A DNA stretch of 64,000 bases from Sycon ciliatum (Eukaryota; Porifera; Calcarea; Leucosolenida; Sycettidae): positions 12,949,769 through 13,013,768 of the forward strand of contig NC_088645.1 of NCBI RefSeq assembly GCF_964019385.1, read 5' to 3'. Below the pieces are notes generated by a model. The model did no database searches, had not been told where the DNA came from, and saw nothing but the letters and a program-made list of their open reading frames with translations. This document shows, in pieces, positions 35,636 to 47,436 of this stretch; within the stretch, counting starts at the first letter, position 1, and the number at the start of each line of letters is the position of its first letter. A program made the position numbers and the translations under genes.

Positions 35636-38144
35636 ATGGCGGCAAAGGAGCCTCGTGTTTCTGGCAAACAGATGGAGCAGTGGTCAAGGTACGTTAATGC
35701 ATAAGTATTATCACTTTTTCTACAGAGAACCAAACCTCTGCCACAGTCATGTAGTTATAGGAGTCAGGCTTTGAATGCAAGGTGAAGTTAGATTGGCAAT
35801 GATCTTACCTGATTTGAATTTCCTACTTCGAAGTATTTTCTATCCATTTACTATTCATCCGATCTATTTTACAAGTAATTTTACATCCCAAATCAAATAG
35901 GCAAGTATGCACATAGCCAGCAATCGCAGGTTATCACCTAGATATAATAATAATCTGCATAACGGTAAAAGTAACTTAGTTTAGAATGGAACTTTTGCTC
36001 AGCGTCACCCTTTTAACCAGGCCGTAACGAGGTCGGCCGAAAGAATCCTAGAGAAAGAGAATCCTCCTCTCCACTGCTCAACCAGGATGCCGACATAGGT
36101 CCAAAAACAGACAACTAAAAGGTACGCAAGAAAACTTTACGGCCACGGCTGCGCAGACTTTGGCCCACTAATATTTTAACATACATTCAAAATTTACGAG
36201 GAGCACACAAAAATCTCCATTGAAACCTAGGCAATCTGCTGAGGCCCAAACTATAAAGAAGAAACACTGGTGGTAGGAATTCACATCGGTGCAGTGAACC
36301 AGTTTTAGTCTTCTATATCGAAGTTTACCGCGCCTAGTGTAATCCAGCGAAAACAACACAGCGTCAACCGAATGTTGCCTTTGTTTCATGAGCGCCAAAG
36401 ACAGAAGTAATCTGTGCCAGAAGATTGTGCTCTTATGGAGGTACCTATGTATACATACATACATACATAAATACAAACATACATACAAACATACTTGCAT
36501 ACATATATACATACAAACATACATACATACACACCTACTTGCGTACATACATCGTGATCTTGGTCCTGCTGCCAAGTCTCGCTACATACACACACACATA
36601 CAAGAAACAGACCCACATACATGTACACCCAATCTAATGTTGCAACCCATCCACCCAGTGATACATTTGCTGCTTTTCCTTCGTTATTTCTTCCATTTGT
36701 TTTCTATATGTCTGGTTCACACAGGATTCAGCGGAATATCCGATGTAGTATCATCGAAGAGGATCGATTCGGTCGCCCAGGAGCAACCCTGAGGTCGTCA
36801 ATTAACATCATTGGTGGACTTGATATTTCGTACAGCAGCAACGGCAACCAGACGGCCGTGGCTGCGCTATCGCTATATAACTACCGTACCATGCAACATA
36901 TGCATACATTTAAGATTCCCGTCAAAATAACCGTACCATACAAATCCGGCTTCTTGGCGTATCGAGAAGTCGAGCATTATGTCACGTTGCTGGAGACGCT
37001 TAAGAAGGAACACCCCCAGTGGAAGCCACAGGTGCTTTTGGTGGATGGCAATGGAATTTTGCACCACAGAGACTGTGGCTCAGCCAGCCATCTAGGAGTT
37101 GTGGCTGACGTGCCCACCATTGGTGTAGCCAAAACACTTCTTATTCCAGCGGTTCAAGCCCGAAGTGAGCGAGAATTCCGAGAAGTAAGTGAAGACTTCT
37201 CGATATTCTTGCCCTGGAACATTCGTTAGGAATACTCGCATCTACTTCTTTATCTTTGCACAATATTGGCTGTAATTCATTATTATTCCTGTCGTGCAAC
37301 TGAGCGAAATTTTCGGAGATGGAGGGGATAGCAAGTGAAAAGTACTTAGCTTAGGATATGGTCCCAGTGATAATCATCTGTCCCTGTTGAAAGTTTAACA
37401 CTTGCGTCTTTTTGACCCTTTTGGCATCCGCAGGACAATATCAAACACCTTTGCCAAAACAGAGGCACGGCTCCAGTGATTGGAAAGGGCAGGACCGGCA
37501 TCATTGGAGTAGCCAGCGTCAACAAAGGTGGATCAACACCCGTCTATATTTCAGTGGGCCACAGAGTGTCTCTGAATACTGCAATCAGAATAGTCCAGCA
37601 GTGCTATCGAGGCAATTGTAGAATTCCAGCTCCTATAGACAGTGCTGATCAAGAATCCCGGCAACAGATTGGTGCAAGAACAAGAGGCACTCGTCCGCGT
37701 GTGAATGCCAAGCCTAGAGATCGCAACAGTTACGACGGAGCAGTGCAGCAGGTCGACATGGACACGTCAGGCAGCAAGGATTCCACGACTTCCACCACAC
37801 ATGACGTTCCGCAGGATACTCAGAATACAGCTCCACTGAAGGCCCAGCCATCAGCTAACGCCCAAGGGACTCCTGGTTTCCCTGCTCGTCAACATGGCAA
37901 GGCAGCTCACACCTCCCCAGACGACGAGGGCTTCACCTCGGCTACTGGAAAACATACATTCAAGCCCAAGCCATCAGCTAACGCCCAAGGCACGCCTGGT
38001 TTCCCTGCTCGTCTACGTGGCAAAGCAGCTAACACCTCCCCAGACGACGACGGCTTCACCTCGGCTACTGGAAAACATACATTCAAGCCCAAGGCATCCC
38101 CGTCAGTGCAACACTTCACCCGATCCACAGGTAACATGGGCTAA
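35636..38144 (+). CDS. ENDOV: Endonuclease V, copy 1 (3' end damaged)
   Basis: Exons 35636-35688, 36725-37184 and 37434-38144 splice in frame with GT/AG borders (phases 2 and 0), giving about 407 residues. Endonuclease V cleaves next to inosine in DNA or RNA. Catalytic positions are present: Asp in GGLDIS, Glu in YREVE, Asp in LLVDGNG, Lys in TIGVAK and His in YISVGHR, plus the PYKSGFLA wedge. Compared with copy 2 it has HHRD for HHRG and VAKT for VAKK. The C-terminal extension, absent from bacterial enzymes, holds two 42-residue repeats (GTPGFPAR). The frame stops at TAA 38142-38144, where copy 2 reads on. About 200 bp and about 460 bp deletions remove the copy 2 donor and most of its last exon. 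The catalytic domain looks intact, so the copy may still be expressed. Confidence 0.85.
36440..36612. repeat. CATA/ACAT microsatellite in endonuclease V intron 1
   Basis: Imperfect tetranucleotide ACAT array; its counterpart in copy 2 (about 56180-56320) differs in length. Confidence 0.9.
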
Positions 38145-38559
38145 CGAAGCATCAGCCACCGAGAGGGAAAGGCATTTCGAACCCGTTGCAGCATCGCATC
38201 AGAGTCTGTCACACGATAAACTGCTGGAACTGTAAAGATAGGCTTCATTGATTCATGCAGCCTTCAACATAAGATACACCACATCACTAATCCTCTCCAG
38301 GAACGCACTGGGATATCCTGCGCAGATACGTGGATACATTCTACGTAGATCGAAGTCATAGCACGAGAGAGAACCTTGATGACTATGCTCTTCTACACTT
38401 TGTTATGTGAGATTGTCAACTCGCTTGCTAGCCTTCCTACTTTGTTGAATCCCATTTATTTTAGCATTCCTGATGTGGGTCCATACCCCTGCTTGATGAT
38501 TTAACTCCAGTTACTTTCATTGGCTACCTTTAATCCCGTAAATTCCACTGATGATCGGG

Positions 38560-39260
38560 CCAGAAGATATATTTCTCGCCGGCCGAGCGGAGCGAGTGAG
38601 GTTAGAAATGATTTCTCGCGCAACAAAATTATTTTTCTTGCGAATATGGAATCTGGTGTTTTCTCTTTTTGTTGCAGTTCTTTTTGCCTGACTTCTTCGG
38701 TCAGTGCTTTGTGTCTCACCAGTGTCCCCACCCTCCCACGTTTCATGTCTGCCCGTCGTCTTCCCTTTCTTTCTTGGCTGTAGATATGTTGTGCAAGTTT
38801 TATGCTGCCATATTACCACTTGGGGTTATACACCCGGTCTTTTCCCTCATTCGTGCGTCCGTCGGCGCGAGGGTTTTTTCCCGGCTGGCTCGGTCCAGAG
38901 AAATTAATCTGACGGTCCCAAGTGGTGCTTGTCCTGACTTATTTATGTTAGGTGAATGCAATCACTTTTCCTCCTGGGGTCTGTCTCCCTGTTGTTGCTC
39001 CTAGTTTCGTCTGCATTCTGGTTCACATCTGGCTACGGCCTACTACACTCACTCTGTGTGCTCCTGCCTCTGTTGTCTGGGTCCATGTCCTTATGTCAGT
39101 GTATGTGGAGCGAGAACATCGGTTCTGGATTATAATATTAATGTTACACTACTACTATGATACACATACATATCGAACAGGAAACTTACATGTAGTTGCG
39201 TGATGTATGCAGCCTTCATTTTATTTACAGCTCTATTAAAGTTATTAACTCCTCGAGGGT
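38560..39260. other. Repetitive DNA 3' of endonuclease V copy 1
   Basis: Contains GGCCGAGCGGAGCGAGTGAG at 38581 and the GGGGTTATACACCCGG repeat at about 38822, both present in copy 2 as well. No gene is recognised. Confidence 0.5.
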
Positions 39261-39369
39261 TGTTAAAACCGAAAATGAATAGAAAATATGAAGTTCAAAT
39301 CAGGTTCCAGATCCGTGACTGTCTCACGTCGCCTTGTCTGCTTTCGTACATGTCTAGTCTTACCCTTAC

Positions 39370-39550
39370 AATTGGTAGAGGTTTGGTTTTCTGTAGAAAA
39401 AGAGGTCAAACCGACATGTATGCATAGCCGTAACTTGACCAGCGCTTCATCTGTTTGCCACAAATATGGCGCTGGTTTGACGCCTTGCTTGAAACTTCGG
39501 CTTTTGGAGGAATTTTGCACACCTTAGTTGATCTCACCAGTACAGACTGT
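39370..39550 (-). repeat. Diverged inverted copy of the endonuclease V exon 1 region
   Basis: Its reverse complement matches 35573-35757, including GGCAAACAGATG, GGTCAAG and CTACAGA..ACCAAACCTCT. The start codon and donor are not conserved. Copy 2 has the same inverted segment at about 59720-60095, now split by a SINE. Confidence 0.7.
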
Positions 39551-39684
39551 TTATTGCCGAAATCCATAGTCTATGGCCAGTGAAAAGCACTAATTATTCC
39601 AGAGAATAATGTCTTAGAACTCAGCACATCTGAATTCTCCACCGAGCAATAAAACGCGTTACATGTATACATTGTTTGTTTGTT

Positions 39685-41389
39685 TGAAGTTTTATTTTAC
39701 ATCGCAAACCAAACGGGCATTGATGCCCAATATTATGATGGCGATAGAATAAAAAGTGTGGCTCGATAAAGCTGCACTTGAGAAAATGAGAAAATAGTCA
39801 ATAGGAAGTATTTGTACCGGTAATTACAAGTCAAGTTCGAACGAAGTAACAATCAGAGAGAAATAGCAAGATGAGGTCCTATGCCAGAGGGAGGTGCTAT
39901 TTGGCCATATTAACCGTAGAAAAACACTTTCAGCAATCCTTTAAACGAGGTTGGACTACGAGTGGACGTGAGTTCCTGTGGCAGGGTGTTCCAAAGCTTC
40001 ACGGCAGAAACCAATGGTCGGCTGTCGCCTGATGTTCGCCGAGTTAGTGGAACAACGTATTTGCAATTGGCAATGCCACGGGTGTTACTGGGCGGTTGGA
40101 GGGCTACTCTATCTTTCAGAAGACGGCTGATGCTGCTGGTGTGGACTAAGTGCATAAGCAAACGCAGTTTGCATTTGGCACGTTCAATTGCAGTGGTCAG
40201 TGCAAGGCGAGTGTATATGAGTGGTATGGGACGGGAAGGGCAGATTGGCTACGCAGCGAACACATCACTTGTCGAGGACAGTGAGCTGGTGCCGCTGCTG
40301 AGTCTTAAGTGCTGAGAAGAACGCGTTTGATCCATAAAGCATATCAGGAAGTAAAAGGGCAGAATAGAAGAGGAGTGACTGGTGTTCAGATAGCGACGGG
40401 CGGATGGTTCTCAGGGTGGTTAGCTTCTGCGAAGTTTCACGTACTATGCTGGAGACCTGCGCGTCCCACCGAAGACAGGAATCGAACTGTACTAGTCTGT
40501 AGGCCCATAAAGCAAACAGTGGTGTTCTGGGTGAGAGGCGTCCCGTTGCAGTTAACGTTGACTTCCAGGGTACCACGGCATGAACCCTCCAATGGCTAAG
40601 ACCTGCGTCTTGTCAGGGTTTAAAACCAGGCCTTTCCCGTGTAGGTAGTCAGCCAAGTTGGACACAGCAACTGATAAGACTTGATTTAGGGTTGCTACGG
40701 ATCCGCTTGCGGTGTCGAGAAGGATGTCATCCGCAAACAGCTGGGAGTGTGCTGGGCTGGTGACGCTATGGACGTCCATGGTATATAGTGAAAACAGCAA
40801 AGGCAGTATGTAGCTGGTGGTCTGCTGATGACAGACAGCGGTCCATGGCCAAGGTCAAGGTATCTTCCATGGAGTGTTGTGGCCGGTACGCAAACTGATT
40901 GGCGGGCAAAAGTGAATGGGTTTGTAAGAAGTCACACAGGCGTTTGTGGACTATCTTCTCCAAGATCTTCGATGCTATTGGCAGCAAAGATATGGGACGG
41001 TAATTGCGAGATGCGTTCTTGTCACTAGACTTAAATAGGGGTCGAACATTTGCAATCTTCGGGGAGAAGGGCACAATGCCAGACGAAGAGAATGCATTAA
41101 TTAATATGGATAGCGACGGGGCGAGGGCTGCTGCACAATGCTTCAGGATGAATGCCGGAATACTGTCGCCGCCCTCAGCTTTACGAGCATCGAGTATCAC
41201 GAGGAAGGTAAATACCTCCTCAACACTAGTGGCCTGGAATTCCCGCAAAGGATCCTCAATTGATGTAAAGTTCAATTCAAGGTGACAAAACAAATTGAAA
41301 CCAAGTAGTTTGGCAATTCCTGTCAATGAAATGCCACCAAAGGCAAGCGGCACAAAAGTTGAAGCGTCTTCCTCTAGATTGTTTTGCAA
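39685..41389 (-). pseudogene. Broken CR1/L2-like LINE, copy 1
   Basis: Minus-strand pieces give RT block NYRPISLLPIASKILEKIVH, then a deletion that removes the central catalytic blocks, then FADDILLDTASGS and NPDKTQVLAI. A C-terminal SAVKLWNTLPQEL and a 3' end TGCGATGTAAAATAAAACTTC with an AAAC tail follow. Frameshifts separate the pieces. The same deletion is in copy 2, so the decay predates the duplication. Confidence 0.85.
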
Positions 41390-41483
41390 AATGACAGTGA
41401 CAGTGAATGACTAGCTTTTTGCATAGCCTACTATACAAGTAGGTATTGAATCTAATAACACGTCAGAAGCTGGGTGTTTGTGC

Positions 41484-41515
41484 CCTAGGCACCGGCGGAT
41501 AATGTCGGCATAATT
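41484..41515. repeat. Solo hAT-family terminus
   Basis: TAGGCACCGGCGGATAATGT resembles the TIRs at 12691 and 42533 (shared GGATAATG). No matching right end is seen within the duplication unit. The copy 2 equivalent is at about 62998. Confidence 0.5.
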
Positions 41516-42532
41516 ATTAGCATAATTTGGTGGTTGAAAATTTGGAGCAGAATTTTGCATCCTTTCGGAGGTAGGAGCATAACTACACGATTTTACAACT
41601 GTTCTAGTATGTAGGCTATACAATTGTGTACAATGCACCTGATCAGTGCTGGTGGTCTGCATGGCAAAGCGTTTGGAGGTCATGCAGATAGTGTTTTGAA
41701 TGAAAAGCAGGGTGGAAATCATGGCAATACATTATTGTATGCTCGAACTCGTCTTCTTCAAAGTTCTTTCTCACACTGGCACAGCACATGTAGGAGAAGA
41801 TGCGAGTTAATCAGCCTTCATCAGGTATCCCGGGGCGGAAGGGATAGTGACGGGTAGTCCACAAAACTACGTGAACATTTACCGGTACTCGTACATTACA
41901 TTTGTACATTATGCATGTTACGAAGTCATGACCAGTCTGGATTTAAGCAGCCATGATATGACGGCAGGCTACGGATATTGCTCTTGTTCGGTCATGATGG
42001 AAGGAGAAGTGGAGCTACGGGCGAGATGAGCTGATTATTCGCAGGGTGAGGCCCAGGGTGACATCGGTTGGACGAGTATGATGATTACGAAGACAGTTGA
42101 ACATGATAATTTTCAAAGGTAACTCAAACTAATTTGGCAATGAAATAATATTTTTACTGAAGTACAAAAGAAATCAAGTAATGAATAGAGGAAGTATTGT
42201 TTTCTCTTTTCCTTGTTGACCTCTTAGGCTCTTACATGCATGGATACCTTGGTATGAGGATACTCATGTACATGTTATTTGTTGTACTTGTGGCCACTTG
42301 CAACTTGCAAGTACGAAAAAAGGCACAATTTCCTGAACTTTGAGGCTCCTTTTAAAAGTACAACAAAGTGAATGCACTTGTATATCCCCGGGTGCTAAAG
42401 CATAATATGAGGATTTTACGACCATAATGCGAGAATCCATGAAAGCAAAATTCCTTGATTTCGCGAGAATAATTCGCCGGAGCCTATTGTGCACAGGTGT
42501 AGTTCTAGTAGTAGCAGAAGTGGGTTGCCCAT

Positions 42533-43863
42533 TAGGTGTTGGCGGATAATGCTCGGTAATATGGGGTATAATGCTCTCAGTAATGCTCCACAAAAGGCCA
42601 TATAATGCTCCAAATAATGCTGATAATGCTCCTCCGGATGGAATGTAAACTGCTGAACCTTGCGGTATCGGGCTAAGAAAAACGCTATAATATTGCACCC
42701 ATGCTATGCAACATATAACGAACAATCTGGATCCGCCGCAGAGACTCAGCTGAACTAACGGCCTTAGTAAGACCGGTGCCGGCTAGAGCCTTCCCAAGTC
42801 GTTTCTGATACGCCAAGAAGGACTCCTTGACCAGCTTCTGCCTCTGAGTTTCCCTCTCCAAACGGGACTTTCCTTGTTTGTGTCTCGCGGTAGCAATATG
42901 GGACATGATTATACTCTTCTTCCCTGACAATGTTGTATGGCATGCCAGGCACACTAACTTGCCACAGTCGCTTTTGAGCGGCTCCCGCACCCGTGTTTCG
43001 GCACTGATGGCCACTTCAGTGCTCTGTCCATGAGCTACTCGCGTCCTTTTGGAAACATTTCCAGACTTGGTAATAGCTGTTTTCTGAAAAGGCCGCTTCC
43101 TCGCTATCGCGGCAGGATCTGAAGTTTCCAGCTCGACGACGTCACTATCATCAGAGGACTCCACCAAAAGGTCATCTGGAGAAAGCCCAGCTTCCTCCCA
43201 ATCCCAACAACGGCATCGCGGCGAGTCAGCCATCAGGGTTGGCTGCTAGTTAGCTGGTCTTACACAATGGTCAATGTCCAGTGAACGTCCAGCGTTACTC
43301 TTCGACAAAGACATGGACTCTTGCTTCGATGAAAAATGTTTTTTGTAACATTGTGGACGGTAACCGGTTAAGGTCTGGAATGTGTGCGTGTGCGCACCTC
43401 CACCGTTCCATGCTGGCTCACATTTGTTTCGTTGGTTCGGCGTTGTTACCTAATGTACCTGGATCTTCAAAAAGTGTTAGTTGCTGGCCGAAGATAGACT
43501 TCCGGGACCGGAAGTTTCTGCGAGAGTTTCCACACTGTGCTGGATGGACCACAGCTAGCTAGCACTATTGCATGCAGTATACTGGGCCTGGCACTGCGTG
43601 CCACGATCTGTTTGGTACCATGCATGGTGTGTGCGGTGGTCTATCGCTTGTAGTAATACTTCGCATAGTAATAATGTTGCCAATCAAAGACCAACGCTAT
43701 AGCCGATACGAATCTGTACATGAGCATGGGTGTAGATCTACTATGCAGTCATGTAGAACGTCGTATAATGCCATTTTTAGCCTCGTAATGCTTTATAATG
43801 CTCGTAATGCTCCGGGTGGTGTATAATGCTCGATATAATGCCGGCATTATCCGCCAGCACCTA
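42533..43863. mobile_element. hAT element, 1,331 bp
   Basis: TIR TAGGTGTTGGCGGATAATGC pairs with the right end GCATTATCCGCCAGCACCTA. TTGCCCAT at 42525-42532 and 43864-43871 is an exact 8-bp target duplication. It carries an N-terminal transposase fragment but is far too short for a full transposase. Confidence 0.9.
42685..43233 (-). pseudogene. hAT transposase N-terminal fragment with BED-like zinc finger
   Basis: The 182-residue frame starts MADSPRCRCWDWEEAG, has an acidic/basic linker, then CGKLVCLACHTTLSGKKSII followed by SHIATARH, a Cys2-His2 BED-like finger of the type found at the N-terminus of hAT transposases. It ends LRRIQIVRYMLHSM, near where the family's dimerisation/catalytic region would begin. 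The RNase H-like domain is missing, so the protein cannot transpose. It could still bind TIRs and act as a repressor, which is inference. Confidence 0.7.
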
Positions 43864-43917
43864 TTGCCCATATACATCAATAAACAACGGGGTGTTGACG
43901 TCAGATCAAGGGGGCCT

Positions 43918-44134
43918 AGTAGAACGCACAATGTCCTTCTGCGAACCCATCGAAATCCGAGATTGATTTTACGCAATATTTCGCGTTTGGAAACATTTGT
44001 CCGCGGGTACCAGGCGCGGGCTGAGAAAAAGTCGTCTTCAAAAGGTTCTTTTGCGAGAATCCGCGATATGCGCATTGAAACAAAATGGCGTCACGATTTA
44101 TTGAAAGTGGTATAGTTGGTACGAGGGTTCAAAA
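43918..44134. repeat. Left arm of an inverted repeat around the LINE
   Basis: Diverged reverse complement of about 48095-48345 (CACTTTCAATAAATCGTGACGCC shared in part). The intact LINE lies between the arms. Confidence 0.65.
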
Positions 44135-44166
44135 CCATTAATAATTTTGAACTCCAAAGTGTTCGT

Positions 44167-44244
44167 CTTCTTTTTGACATGCTCACAACAGCTCGCAACA
44201 AACAAAAGCTAGGGACGATGGAAAGAGAGCATGCCAAAAAGAAG
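44167..44244. repeat. Stem-loop at the LINE 3' junction
   Basis: CTTCTTTTTGACATGCTC (44167-44184) pairs with GAGCATGCCAAAAAGAAG (44227-44244) with one mismatch, abutting the LINE 3' end near 44243. Confidence 0.6.
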
Positions 44245-44524
44245 ATGTTGTTGTAGAAGTTTATTTAACGTCGCACCACAAACAGGCGATTTCGCCTCCT
44301 TTGATACATATGGACGACAGAAGGAATGAGAGAGAGGGGGGGACAGAAGTATGGAGAGAGGAAGGGTAGAAATAAATAAGCAATCAACCTCAGGGCTACA
44401 CCAAAGCAAAAATGGAATGGGAACATACTATATACAAAATAGCTTCATCAGTGACATATATTGCAAAACACGTTTACTATTCTTCAGTCCGCTATACCAC
44501 AGAAACACACTAGCCGAAAAGCAT

Positions 44525-47338
44525 TTAAACGGAGCCATGATGCGCTTTTAGCAGGGCACAGAACTGAAGGTGGCTGGGCTCGGAACGGAGATCAGGCGGG
44601 AGCTGGTTCCACAGGACTGCGCCGATGAACTGCATGGTCGCTCGGCCCGCAGGACCGGGCCAAAATGGTACTCGAACGAGGTGATGTGCTGCTCCCCGAG
44701 TGCGGTCACCAGTAACTCTCACGAAGAAGCTGGTGAAGAGGGAGCTAGCTCGGGAGAACAGACAACGACGGACAAAGATGAGGAGCTTAATGTTAAACAT
44801 GTCCTCCAGGGTGGTGAGGCGGAGCTGTTCAAAGATTGGGCTCGTGCGCGACCACGGTGGCAGACCGAAGAAGCCGCGGATAGCGCACTTCGTTAGACGT
44901 GTGAGGGGCTCAATGTTGCCAATTTGAAGTGACGGATAAAAGGCGTTGGAAGCGTACGACAACCTACCCTGGATCATCGACCTGTAAAACAGGATCTTTG
45001 ACGCCAGGGTGAGGCTTCGGCGGCTCCGCCACAGCGCACCTACTGACTTCCGCACCTGCTGGATTGTGTGATTGACGTGAGGCTCCCAGGAGAGCTGCCC
45101 ATCTACCATTACGCCCAGGTACCGCGCTTGTTCCACAACTGCAAGGGCTGCATTCCCACAGCGAATTCGAATGTTATCTGTGTCAAGGGCTGGGCCTCTT
45201 GGGGTAATCAACAGAGCTTGCGTTTTCTTTTGGTTCAGCATTAGCCCGCGGTCCTCCAACCACTGCGACAGGCCAGTGATGGCTGTGCTTAGAGAAGAGC
45301 ACACTTGTTCGCAACTGCCCGAGGCTTCAATTGCAATGTCGTCTGCAAATTCCTGGTTTGTGACCTGCTGGGGCAAGCAGCATCGAAGGTTACGGATGTA
45401 TAGTGTGAACAGGAGGGGGCCGAGGACGGATCCTTGCGGCACCCCTCGACTGCATGCGACGTATTCCGAGCAATTTCCGCCCACGACTACGCGTTGAAGC
45501 CGCTCACTCAGGTAACTAGTAAACCATATCTGGACAGTACCGCCGACCCCAATGTCGGATAGCTCCTGTGCCAAGATGGTGTGTTTGACACAGTCGAAAG
45601 CCTTCGACATATCCACGAATATCACACCTGTGAGTTTGCGCTCATACTTCGCTTTCAGCCAGCGATTGACAGCTAGCACAAGAGCGTCCTCCGTACTGTG
45701 GTTCTTCCTGTACGCGAACTGCGAGTCAGGGAGAATACTGTGATCGGTCAGAAAGGATGTAAGCTGAGCTTTGACGATCTTCTCGAGGAGGCGAGAAACG
45801 ACTGGTAGTAGAGAAATAGGTCGATACGCAGTAGGCTGACAAGGGTCAAGGCCGCCACCTTTGAATAGCGGCGACACATTAGCAATTTTAAACTGACGGG
45901 GAACACACCCCTGACATAACGAAGTATTGAAAATGATGCTGAGCGAGGGAGCCAGTACTGATGCCGAGTTTCTAAGGACAATACCCGGCAAGTCATCATG
46001 TCCAGTTGCTTTTGACGCGTCAACGGACTGGAGAAGGGCCGTAATGTCCTCCGTCGAAACAGGCGCAAATTCCGTGAATGCTGGTGCTTCACGTTCGGCT
46101 GGTGCGTTGGCGCACAGCGCGTCTGGTCGTCCAGGGTCATGTACAACTTCGCCAAAAGTTCGGGAGAGGATTCCAACAGGTACTTGTGGTGGGCTTGAAC
46201 TTTTCGCTCGTCCAGTCACCACGTTTATCGTATTCCAGAGCTTCCGTCCATCCTTTCCGGCCGACTGTAGGCGAGCTTGAAAATACTGATCCCTTATCCT
46301 CTGATCTAGCTTGCGCGCGGCTGCGCGGAGAGTGCGGTGTTGCTCTCGCAGGCGGACATCGTTTGGAGAGCGTGAAAGAAGTCGGTGGGCCTTGTTTCGT
46401 TGACGCACAGCAGATACAAGTTCAGGACACAACCATGGGCAAGGTCGGCGCCTCGGCTTACGAGGAGGTTGTAAGGGGGCGTGACGATCTAGAGCAGTAA
46501 AAACCTTTGCGTACCATTCGCTTATCATTGCATCAACATCATTCGACTTGCTGAAAATCTCAAGATTGCAGTCCTGCAAGTCAGCGTTAAAATGCTCCCA
46601 ATTTATCCTCCACACTCGCCTCTTTCGAGATGCGACTCGTTCGGACTGCCGGGTGGCGACGATAATGTTGGCCACAAATGCGTAGTGGTCGCTGATGTCA
46701 CACTTGATGACCGTGCATGTTCCAACTAGAGAGTTAGGGGCGAGGAGCAGATCTATTAGGGTGGAAGTTGATGCCGTTACTCTTGTCGGTGTCCGGATGT
46801 GGTTTTCCAGATCAAACCGCTGGAGCATGGTGTGCATCCGGCTGTGTCCCGAGCACATGTCCACATTGAAGTCACCAATGGCGACCACGCGGTTGTTTCG
46901 TCGCAAGGTTAGATTGTTCAGACTGATTTCTAGGTCTTGCCATACTGCAGCAGTAGTGGAAGGCGGAAGGTAGAACGTAGCGAGGGTGATGGGTTCACCG
47001 GATTCTGTCTTCAAGGTGAGTATCAGATTTTCGATTGTGTCACTCTCGAGTTCAGCGTGTCTGGAAACAGCCAGGGTATCTCGACTGTATACAGCTATAC
47101 CGCCACCAGGTCTGTGCCCGCGATCGCGCCTAAAGAGTCTATAATGAGGTATATGAATGGATGAGTCAGAAATCGAACAATCAAGCCAAGTTTCAGCAAT
47201 GCCGAAGATATCTACATTGTGGTAGTTTATGAAGTTTTGGATTTCGCCTAACTTCTTTCTAAGGCTGCATACATTCAGAAAAGCAAGTTTACAAGACTTC
47301 TGTCGACCGACAGTAGCTCTATGTAATTGTGGATTCAT
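44525..47338 (-). CDS. LINE ORF2: endonuclease/reverse transcriptase
   Basis: The 937-residue frame is uninterrupted. N-terminal apurinic-type endonuclease (about residues 15-235): LAFLNVCSLRKK, IFGIAETWLD, GGGIAVYSRD, VAIGDFNVDM and CDISDHYAFV. RT (about 470-750): YRPISLLPVVSRLLEKIV, GVIFVDMSKAFDCV, RGVPQGSVLGPLL, FADDIAIEAS, LNQKKTQALLI and YLGVMVDGQLSW. The C-terminus carries the usual LTTLEDMFNIK and LWNQLPPDLR stretches. The enzyme nicks target DNA and copies element RNA into it. All visible catalytic residues (Glu, Asp and His of the nuclease; Asp of FVD and ADD) are kept, so it could be active. The clade is CR1/L2-like by domain order; I cannot place it more finely. Confidence 0.92.
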   Translation of the reverse strand: MNPQLHRATVGRQKSCKLAFLNVCSLRKKLGEIQNFINYHNVDIFGIAETWLDCSISDSSIHIPHYRLFRRDRGHRPGGGIAVYSRDTLAVSRHAELESDTIENLILTLKTESGEPITLATFYLPPSTTAAVWQDLEISLNNLTLRRNNRVVAIGDFNVDMCSGHSRMHTMLQRFDLENHIRTPTRVTASTSTLIDLLLAPNSLVGTCTVIKCDISDHYAFVANIIVATRQSERVASRKRRVWRINWEHFNADLQDCNLEIFSKSNDVDAMISEWYAKVFTALDRHAPLQPPRKPRRRPCPWLCPELVSAVRQRNKAHRLLSRSPNDVRLREQHRTLRAAARKLDQRIRDQYFQARLQSAGKDGRKLWNTINVVTGRAKSSSPPQVPVGILSRTFGEVVHDPGRPDALCANAPAEREAPAFTEFAPVSTEDITALLQSVDASKATGHDDLPGIVLRNSASVLAPSLSIIFNTSLCQGCVPRQFKIANVSPLFKGGGLDPCQPTAYRPISLLPVVSRLLEKIVKAQLTSFLTDHSILPDSQFAYRKNHSTEDALVLAVNRWLKAKYERKLTGVIFVDMSKAFDCVKHTILAQELSDIGVGGTVQIWFTSYLSERLQRVVVGGNCSEYVACSRGVPQGSVLGPLLFTLYIRNLRCCLPQQVTNQEFADDIAIEASGSCEQVCSSLSTAITGLSQWLEDRGLMLNQKKTQALLITPRGPALDTDNIRIRCGNAALAVVEQARYLGVMVDGQLSWEPHVNHTIQQVRKSVGALWRSRRSLTLASKILFYRSMIQGRLSYASNAFYPSLQIGNIEPLTRLTKCAIRGFFGLPPWSRTSPIFEQLRLTTLEDMFNIKLLIFVRRCLFSRASSLFTSFFVRVTGDRTRGAAHHLVRVPFWPGPAGRATMQFIGAVLWNQLPPDLRSEPSHLQFCALLKAHHGSV

Positions 47339-47436
47339 TTAATAGATCTATAAGGAAGAACTACATCTAGAAACTAATCCAAAACCTAAAACAAAAAATA
47401 CACAGGCAGTTCAAGCATACTATTTCAAGGTGCAGT

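Larger units (their letters stand above)
35457..42237 (+). repeat. Segmental duplication, copy 1 (6.8 kb)
   Basis: Near-identical in direct orientation to 55157-63750. Both carry an endonuclease V gene, an inverted exon-1 copy, a broken LINE and a hAT end. Copy 1 lacks the SINE and TTAA element found in copy 2 and has two deletions at the gene's 3' end. Confidence 0.95.

Noticed and set aside
44351-47164. Plus-strand frames opposite the LINE
   Set aside because: Shadows of the minus-strand ORF2.
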